Source: an uncultured Actinomycetes bacterium
Lineage (GTDB): Bacteria > Actinomycetota > Thermoleophilia > Gaiellales > F1-60-MAGs149
NCBI GenBank assembly: GCA_903960645.1
Contig: CAJCBN010000202.1
Location: 1-11,203 of the forward strand
DNA length: 11,203 nt
Direction: 5' to 3'
The notes beneath the pieces were generated by a model. The model was not told the origin of the DNA and ran no database searches. It saw only the letters and a program-made list of their open reading frames with translations. Shown here in pieces: positions 6,882 through 11,203 of the stretch; positions within the stretch are counted from its first letter, which is position 1, and the number at the start of each line of letters is the position of its first letter. The translations under genes and the position numbers were made by a program.

Positions 6882-6898
6882 CGGGGGAGGTTCCCCCG
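6882..6898. promoter_or_regulatory. Perfect dyad in the divergent promoter region
   Basis: CGGGGGA-GGT-TCCCCCG is a 7-bp perfect inverted repeat with a three-base centre. It sits between the candidate -10 boxes of the divergently transcribed small-protein gene and the osmC operon. An overlapping alternative pairing (CTCGG at 6876-6880 with CCGAG at 6896-6900) extends it. Its position suits an operator controlling either or both sides. No regulator gene is present in the window. Confidence 0.4.
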
Positions 6899-6955
6899 AG
6901 ATGGTCGAAGCATGGCACCACCGACGCACGGCGGCGGCACTCCCCGGGCGGTCGG

Positions 6956-6961
6956 TAAGAT
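6956..6961 (+). promoter_or_regulatory. Candidate -10 box of a leaderless promoter for the osmC operon
   Basis: TAAGAT fits TANNNT and is followed by six bases (GAGGTC) before the GTG start at 6968. The GAGG in this spacer is too close to the start for a normal ribosome site. The arrangement mirrors that of the 539-1738 gene and suggests a leaderless transcript. Confidence 0.5.
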
Positions 6962-6967
6962 GAGGTC

Positions 6968-7411
6968 GTGCCGAACCGCAAGAGCTTCCAATACGACGTC
7001 GGGGTGGCGTGGGACGGACGCCGCGCCTCCCTGCTGACCGCCGACGGGCCGCCCGCGATCCTGTCTGGACCACCGGCCGATTTCCCGATGGGCGAGGCGG
7101 AGCGCTGGAGCCCCGAGCACCTGCTGCTCGGCAGCCTCGCCTCCTGCACGATGATCTCGTTCCTCGCGCACGCCGAGCACAAGGGCGTCGAGGTGCTCGA
7201 GTACAGCTCGGAGATCGGTGGCACCGTGATGCGCCGGATCGAGGACAGCCGCTACGCCTTCGTGCACATCCACCAGCGCCCACGCATCGTCGTCGCCGCC
7301 GGTCAGGCCGAGCGGGCACGCGAGCTGATCGGCAAGGCCGAGCGCGACTGCTTCATCTCCGCCTCGACGACTGCCGAGGTCCAGAACGACTGGGAGATCA
7401 GCGAGCGATGA
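6968..7411 (+). CDS. OsmC-family protein (organic hydroperoxide reductase-like)
   Basis: The 147-residue length is normal for the OsmC/Ohr superfamily. The core SPEHLLLGSLASCTMISFL (48-66) holds the first reactive cysteine, C60, and the second lies at C128 in ERDCFISAST. This pair is the catalytic dithiol of family members that reduce organic or fatty-acid hydroperoxides using thiol donors. The protein is cytoplasmic with no signal peptide. The GTG start gives the usual N-terminal strand (KSFQYDVGVAWDG) and follows a TANNNT box by six bases. It heads an operon: its TGA overlaps the next gene's ATG (ATGA). The family also includes proteins without proven peroxidase activity, so the substrate is open. 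Both cysteines are intact, and nothing about the gene looks broken. Confidence 0.92.
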   Translation: MPNRKSFQYDVGVAWDGRRASLLTADGPPAILSGPPADFPMGEAERWSPEHLLLGSLASCTMISFLAHAEHKGVEVLEYSSEIGGTVMRRIEDSRYAFVHIHQRPRIVVAAGQAERARELIGKAERDCFISASTTAEVQNDWEISER

Positions 7412-8409
7412 GCGGGCCGCAGGACCCGGTCCACGGCTCGTACCACGCGTTCTACGGCGTCGTCCGCACCTTCTGCGGTGTTCCGCTCGTGTCGTCGCGC
7501 GACGACGTCGCCGCCGCCGATGCCGTGGTGATCGGCGCGCCGTTCGACGAGGGCGTCTCCTACCGCCCGGGCACGCGCTTCGGCCCGCAGGCCGTGCGCA
7601 CCGCCGAGGACATCAACGTGACGGGCGATCGACCGAGCATGCATGCCGGCATCGATCCCCTCCAGGAACTGCGCATCGTCGACTGGGGCGACATCGACGT
7701 GGTCGCCAGCGACCTGCCGCGTTCGCACGCACTGCTCGCCGAAGCCGCGGGCGCTGCACTTGCCACCGACACCGTGCCCGTCGTGATCGGCGGTGACCAC
7801 TCGCTGTCGCACGCGATGCTCCAGGCCATGCACGCGCAGTTCGGCGCCGATGGCTACTCGGTGATTCACTTCGACACGCACGCCGACACGGGCGTGCCCG
7901 AGGACGGCGAGCCACCGCACGGCACGCCGTTTCGTGCGGCGATCGAGCGCGGCCACCTGAAGGGCACGAACATCTTCCAGATCGGCCTGCGCGGCACGTG
8001 GCCCGGCCCCGAGCTGTTCCAGTGGATGCGTGAGCAGGGCATGCAGTGGGCGACGATGGACGAGGTCATGGACCGCGGCATCACCGACGTCGTCCACGAG
8101 GCGATCCAGCACGCCCGCGCCGCTGCCCCCAAGACGTACCTGACCGTCGACATCGACGTGCTCGACCCCGCCTACGCGCCGGGCACCGGCACGCCCGAGC
8201 CGGGTGGCCTGACGACGCGCGAGCTGCTGCGCGCGGTGCGCACCGTCACCAGCGAGCTCGATGTCGCGGCCTTCGACCTCGTGGAGGTATCGCCGCCGTA
8301 CGACCACGCCGCCATCACCGCGATGGCCGGCCACCGCGTACTGCTCGAGGGGCTCAACGGCATGGCGCTGCGGCGCACGGGCCGGAAGGCCCGCCACGAG
8401 CAGCCGTGA
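7408..8409 (+). CDS. Ureohydrolase (agmatinase / guanidino-acid hydrolase group)
   Basis: This 333-residue enzyme belongs to the arginase/agmatinase metallohydrolases, which release urea from guanidino compounds using a two-metal site. Visible ligands are H131 in GGDHS, D156, H158 and D160 in FDTHAD, and D248 and D250 in DIDVLDPAYAPGTGTPEP. H171 in HGTPFR is the conserved histidine of agmatinase-like members. The N-terminal VVIGAPFDEGVSYRPG (40-55) is typical of bacterial SpeB-like proteins. The second motif has threonine (DTHAD) where most members have alanine or serine. Agmatine, guanidinobutyrate or guanidine are all possible substrates, and sequence alone does not decide, so I give no gene symbol. 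ATG 7408-7410 overlaps the osmC stop; an open frame continuing upstream overlaps osmC entirely and is not the gene. Its own TGA overlaps the next start (GTGA). Confidence 0.93.
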   Translation: MSGPQDPVHGSYHAFYGVVRTFCGVPLVSSRDDVAAADAVVIGAPFDEGVSYRPGTRFGPQAVRTAEDINVTGDRPSMHAGIDPLQELRIVDWGDIDVVASDLPRSHALLAEAAGAALATDTVPVVIGGDHSLSHAMLQAMHAQFGADGYSVIHFDTHADTGVPEDGEPPHGTPFRAAIERGHLKGTNIFQIGLRGTWPGPELFQWMREQGMQWATMDEVMDRGITDVVHEAIQHARAAAPKTYLTVDIDVLDPAYAPGTGTPEPGGLTTRELLRAVRTVTSELDVAAFDLVEVSPPYDHAAITAMAGHRVLLEGLNGMALRRTGRKARHEQP

Positions 8410-9596
8410 CGCCGCCGCTCGTCGCCTACGCGGATCTGCACGACGATGCCCTCGTCGGCCCGCTGCTCGAGCTTGTCGAGACGCCGGACAGCGAGCTTCT
8501 GGCCGCCGATGTCGCCCGGGCCGCCCTCGCCGATGAGCTCGACCTCGCCTCCGCGATCGCGCTGGCCGTCGTGGCCTCGGAGGGGCCGTTCGCCACGGCG
8601 GCGCGGAGCGGCCTCGCCGCAACCGACGCCCGCGTGGCCATCGCCGGCGCCGAGCTCTCGCGCCTTGGTGCCCTCGCTCACGGCGACGCCCGGCGACTCC
8701 TCCAGCGGCACGGGCTCGACGGCGCGCTCGAGGGCACCGCACTGTCGCCCGCCCTGCGCGACGCCATGCCCCCGTCGGCCGTCGCGCTGATCGATGCGCT
8801 CGCCACCGAGACCAGCTGGCTGCCCCATGCACCCAGCCTCGCCGCCTTCCATGCCGCCGAGGCGACCGGCGATCTCGCCATTCACCGCGTCCTGCGCTGG
8901 CTCGACGGCCGGCTCGTCGGCGTCGCGGCGCCCGATCGGATCGGCCTCGACGATCTGACCGGGTACGAGGAGCAGCGTGAGCCCCTGCTCGCGGACCTGC
9001 ACGCGTTCCTCCACGGTGCACCGGCCAACGATGCGCTCCTCTACGGCCCTCCGGGCACGGGCAAGTCGGCCGCCGTGCGCGCCTGTGCCGGCGCCTTCGC
9101 CGACCAGGGCATCCGCCTGGTGCAGGTCGAGCGCGACCAGCTCGACGACGTCGAGGACGCGCTGCTCGCACTGCGCGCGGGGCCCCGCACGATCCTTTTC
9201 CTCGACGACCTCGTGGTCGACGACACGGATCGCCTCGACCGCACGCTGCGTGCCACGCTCGACGGCGGCGTCGCGGAGCGCCCCACCAACGTGATCGTCT
9301 GGGCCACCTCGAACCGGCTCAACCTGACGCGCGGTTCGCGCTCGGAGCGCGAGGACGAGGTCAACGCCGAGGAGGCCGTCGCCGAGAAGTCGGCACTCGC
9401 CGCCCGCTTCGGCCGCCGCATCCGCTTCCCGAAGCAGGACCGCGCCGCCTACCTCGCGATCTGCCACCGGCTCGTCCGCGACCGCCTCGGCGAAGTGCCG
9501 ACCGGACTGGACGAGGCGGCGCTGCGCTTCGCCGTGCAGGGGCACGGGTTCTCGGCGCGCACCGCGGTGCAGTTCGCCGCCACCTACGGACGCTAG
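8406..9596 (+). CDS. AAA+ ATPase of the DUF815 type
   Basis: This 396-residue protein has a variable Ala/Leu-rich helical N-terminal half (about 1-175) and a C-terminal AAA+ core. The core shows Walker A GPPGTGKS (214-221), Walker B ILFLDDL (263-269) and a sensor-1 style VWATSNR (298-304). Further on, EEAVAEKSALAARFGRRIRF (322-341) and DRAAYLAI match the DUF815 pattern, where an EAVEEK-like stretch precedes the final subdomain. DUF815 ATPases are widespread but have no settled function. The GTG start at 8406-8408 overlaps the upstream TGA (GTGA); the frame is open further upstream only as a shadow of the ureohydrolase gene. Translational coupling suggests shared expression with the OsmC and ureohydrolase proteins. 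A remodelling or chaperone role for a partner is conceivable but is inference. It is probably cytoplasmic, with no signal peptide. Confidence 0.88.
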   Translation: MTPPLVAYADLHDDALVGPLLELVETPDSELLAADVARAALADELDLASAIALAVVASEGPFATAARSGLAATDARVAIAGAELSRLGALAHGDARRLLQRHGLDGALEGTALSPALRDAMPPSAVALIDALATETSWLPHAPSLAAFHAAEATGDLAIHRVLRWLDGRLVGVAAPDRIGLDDLTGYEEQREPLLADLHAFLHGAPANDALLYGPPGTGKSAAVRACAGAFADQGIRLVQVERDQLDDVEDALLALRAGPRTILFLDDLVVDDTDRLDRTLRATLDGGVAERPTNVIVWATSNRLNLTRGSRSEREDEVNAEEAVAEKSALAARFGRRIRFPKQDRAAYLAICHRLVRDRLGEVPTGLDEAALRFAVQGHGFSARTAVQFAATYGR

Positions 9597-9598
9597 GT

Positions 9599-9631
9599 CG
9601 GCACCGGCGCTCCTGCATCGCGCCGGTGCCG
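9599..9631. terminator. Bidirectional hairpin terminator between convergent genes
   Basis: CGGCACCGGCGC (9599-9610) pairs perfectly with GCGCCGGTGCCG (9620-9631), giving a 12-bp GC-rich stem and a 9-base loop. It starts two bases after the DUF815 gene's stop and lies 13 bases beyond the stop of the opposing repeat-protein gene. T-runs are absent on both sides, as is common in high-GC actinobacteria. It fills most of the 48-base gap. Confidence 0.8.
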
Positions 9632-9644
9632 TGCGTCTGCGTGT

Positions 9645-11203
9645 CTAGCGAACCTGCATCGTCTTGACGGTCTGCGCGATCACGACGCCGCCCTTCATGG
9701 CCTGGGTCGTGATCGTCCAGGTCCCCTTCTTCAGGCGCACCTTGCACGCGTAGGCCTTCGGGCCCTTCTTCGGTGCCTTCATCGAGCAGCGACCGTTGAT
9801 CTTCTTCGTGGACGACGTCGCGGTCTGCATGATCTTCGTCGCGCCCGTGGGCACGACGCCCTTCGTCTTGCACATCGCCGACTTGCATCGCGCTGCACCG
9901 GGGACCGGCGGCAGTGCTGCGCCCCCGGTGAGCGCGGCCGCCCCCGGCACATCCGACGCACCCGGCGGGATCGCAGCGATCGCGGGGGCCGCGGGCGTGA
10001 CCGCACGGGACGCCGACGAACTCGTCGATGTCCCACTGTCGTTCGTCGCCTTCGCTGTGAAGGTGTAGGCCGTCCCGTTCGTCAAGCCGCGCACCACACA
10101 CGACGTCGCGGGAGCCGTGACCGTGCACGTCGCCCCACCCGGCGTCGCCGTGACCGTGTACGTCGATGCCGCTCCACCCGACCCCGCTGTGACGGACACG
10201 GTCGCCAAGCCGTCGCCGGCGATGGCGGTCGGTGCACCCGGTACACCCGGCGGCGTGATCATCGGCGTGGCGGACGTCGATGCCAGAGAGCTCCCAGACG
10301 AGCCAGTCGCGTTCGTGGCGACCGCCGTGAACGTGTACGCGAGGGCGTTGACGAGGCCCGTCACGACGCACGACGTCGCGGGTGCGGTGATCGTGCACGT
10401 ATTGCCGTTCTCGACGGCGGTCACGAGCCACGACACCTCGGCGCCACCGCTGCCGAGCACGACGGTGACGGTCGCCCGGGCGTCGCCCGCCATCGCGGTC
10501 GGTGCAGCCGGCGTGCTCGGCAGGGCAACCGGCGTGATCGAAGCCGACGCGGCGCTCGCAGCCGACGTCGAATTCGGATTGGTCGCCGTCGCCGTGAAGG
10601 TGTACGGCGTGCCGTTCGTCAGCCCAACGACAGTGCACGTCAGCGACGAGCCCGGATTCGACACGACACAGGTCTTCGACTCAGGCGACGACGTCACGGT
10701 GTACGACGTCACGGCACCACCACCGGCACCGGGCACCACCGTCACCGACGCCGACGCATCACGCGTCTGCACCGACGGCTGGCCCGGCACGGTCGGCGCC
10801 GCGATCGGCGTCACGCTGTTCGACGCGAGTCCCTCGGCCGACGTGGTGTTCGCGTTCGTCGCCGACGCCTTGAACGTATAGGCCGTGCCATTCGTCAGCC
10901 CCGTCACGACACACGACAGGGGCGATGCCGTCGCCAGCACCGGGCACGTGCCCGACGCCGTCCCACCCGCATACGCCGTCACCGTGTACGACACCGGCGC
11001 GCCGCCACCCGCACCCGGCACCACCGTCACCCGCGCGGACGCGTCGAGCGTTACCGCCGTCGGCGCCTGCGGCACGTTCGGCGCCGCAACCGGCGTGATC
11101 AGGGCCGATGCGACCGACGCGGCGCTCGCCGTCGTATTCGCGTTGACCGCGGTCGCCTTGAACGTGTACGCCGTGCCGTTCGTCAGCGGTGTCACGACGC
11201 ACG
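9645..11203 (-). CDS. Fibronectin type III-like repeat protein with cysteine-bearing C-terminal module (N-terminus outside window)
   Basis: The frame is open to the right edge, so only the C-terminal about 518 residues are seen. The apparent GTG near 11195 is internal, since it lies in the middle of a repeat. Four whole and one partial repeats of about 90 residues follow one another, each with a VP..P start, an SYTVTA-like strand, a pair of cysteines, then GLTNGTAYTF and a TP-rich linker. This is the usual form of bacterial fibronectin-III domains on secreted or surface proteins. After the last repeat comes an Ala/Pro/Gly linker and a basic module of about 85 residues with four cysteines (RCKSAMC, GRC and AYACKVRL) ending in strands (GTWTITTQAM). 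No sortase motif or membrane anchor is seen. The role is probably extracellular adhesion or polymer binding, inferred from the repeats. The third whole repeat has lost the NGT of the conserved motif (GLVNALAYTF). Confidence 0.88.
   Translation of the reverse strand, partial: CVVTPLTNGTAYTFKATAVNANTTASAASVASALITPVAAPNVPQAPTAVTLDASARVTVVPGAGGGAPVSYTVTAYAGGTASGTCPVLATASPLSCVVTGLTNGTAYTFKASATNANTTSAEGLASNSVTPIAAPTVPGQPSVQTRDASASVTVVPGAGGGAVTSYTVTSSPESKTCVVSNPGSSLTCTVVGLTNGTPYTFTATATNPNSTSAASAASASITPVALPSTPAAPTAMAGDARATVTVVLGSGGAEVSWLVTAVENGNTCTITAPATSCVVTGLVNALAYTFTAVATNATGSSGSSLASTSATPMITPPGVPGAPTAIAGDGLATVSVTAGSGGAASTYTVTATPGGATCTVTAPATSCVVRGLTNGTAYTFTAKATNDSGTSTSSSASRAVTPAAPAIAAIPPGASDVPGAAALTGGAALPPVPGAARCKSAMCKTKGVVPTGATKIMQTATSSTKKINGRCSMKAPKKGPKAYACKVRLKKGTWTITTQAMKGGVVIAQTVKTMQVR
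9984..11203 (-). repeat. Array of fibronectin III-like coding repeats
   Basis: Repeat units on the minus strand lie at about 11203-11082 (partial), 11081-10797, 10796-10521, 10520-10254 and 10253-9984, 89-95 codons each. The best-conserved DNA block encodes NGTAYTF and recurs near 10060, 10600, 10880 and 11165; the copy near 10335 is the divergent one. Units differ enough at DNA level to suggest old duplications rather than recent expansion. Confidence 0.8.

Noticed and set aside
6882..6900. GGAAC on the minus strand as an ECF sigma -35 element
   Set aside because: No matching -10 motif at the expected spacing, and the GGAAC is part of the perfect dyad.
6824..7273. N-terminal extension of the acidic small protein to 7273
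   Set aside because: It would overlap the divergent osmC gene, ignores the good AGGAG site before the GTG at 6823, and translates to shadow sequence.
7009..7407. N-terminal extension of the ureohydrolase frame over osmC
   Set aside because: Arg/Pro-rich out-of-frame translation of osmC; family proteins start close to the ATG at 7408.
7303..9171. Very long minus-strand open frame (about 620 codons) opposite the osmC operon
   Set aside because: It is antisense to three well-supported genes and translates into Arg/Ala/Gly-rich low-complexity sequence, as expected from the complement of GC-rich codons.
8172..9545. Second long minus-strand open frame (about 457 codons) opposite the DUF815 gene
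   Set aside because: No recognisable domain, antisense to a clear AAA+ gene; a high-GC shadow.
10117..10881. Plus-strand open frame with repeated valine-rich segments
   Set aside because: Its periodicity is only the reverse image of the fibronectin-like repeats on the other strand.
9984..11203. CRISPR-like or satellite repeat array
   Set aside because: The period of about 270 bases, in-frame conservation and divergence between units show protein-domain repeats.

Overview
The window reads as chromosomal DNA from a high-GC Gram-positive bacterium, most likely an actinobacterium. The evidence is the very GC-rich third codon positions, GTG starts, overlapping operonic genes, two start codons placed just after a TANNNT box (leaderless style), and fibronectin-III-type secreted proteins. 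A Thermoleophilia/Solirubrobacterales-like host fits the gene mix, but that is only an impression. I see no mobile element, CRISPR array, tRNA or rRNA, and no gene-free stretch longer than about 145 bases.

Layout. On the left, two tandem plus-strand genes (1-425, cut by the window edge, and 539-1738) encode related secreted proteins of a family I do not recognise. The second converges on a minus-strand AEC-family permease (1735-2643), and the two stop codons share a CTAG. From 2730 to 6823 the minus strand carries, in transcription order, a translationally coupled pair of small unknown proteins (6823-6410 and 6410-6144), an ABC-transporter ATPase (6050-5289) and its large FtsX/MacB-type permease (5285-2730), with the AEC gene behind them.

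A divergent promoter region (6824-6967) separates these from a compact plus-strand operon: an OsmC-family thiol peroxidase-like protein (6968-7411), a ureohydrolase of the agmatinase/guanidino-acid hydrolase group (7408-8409) and a DUF815-type AAA+ ATPase (8406-9596). Each downstream start overlaps the upstream stop by four bases. The operon ends at a strong perfect 12-bp hairpin (9599-9631). This hairpin also lies just beyond the convergent minus-strand gene (9645 to beyond the right edge), which encodes a secreted protein with repeated fibronectin-III-like domains and a cysteine-bearing C-terminal module.

Working together. The ATPase and permease form one exporter or lipid/peptide-handling ABC complex of the LolCDE/MacB type. 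The three-gene osmC operon is tightly co-translated, and its joint role is not obvious from known pathways. The small coupled pair and the secreted tandem paralogues are the least explained coding content. Nothing here amounts to a clearly recognisable new system. The best candidates for second looks are the osmC-ureohydrolase-DUF815 operon, the acidic/Cys-His/lysine-tail protein with its coupled partner, and the tandem secreted family.
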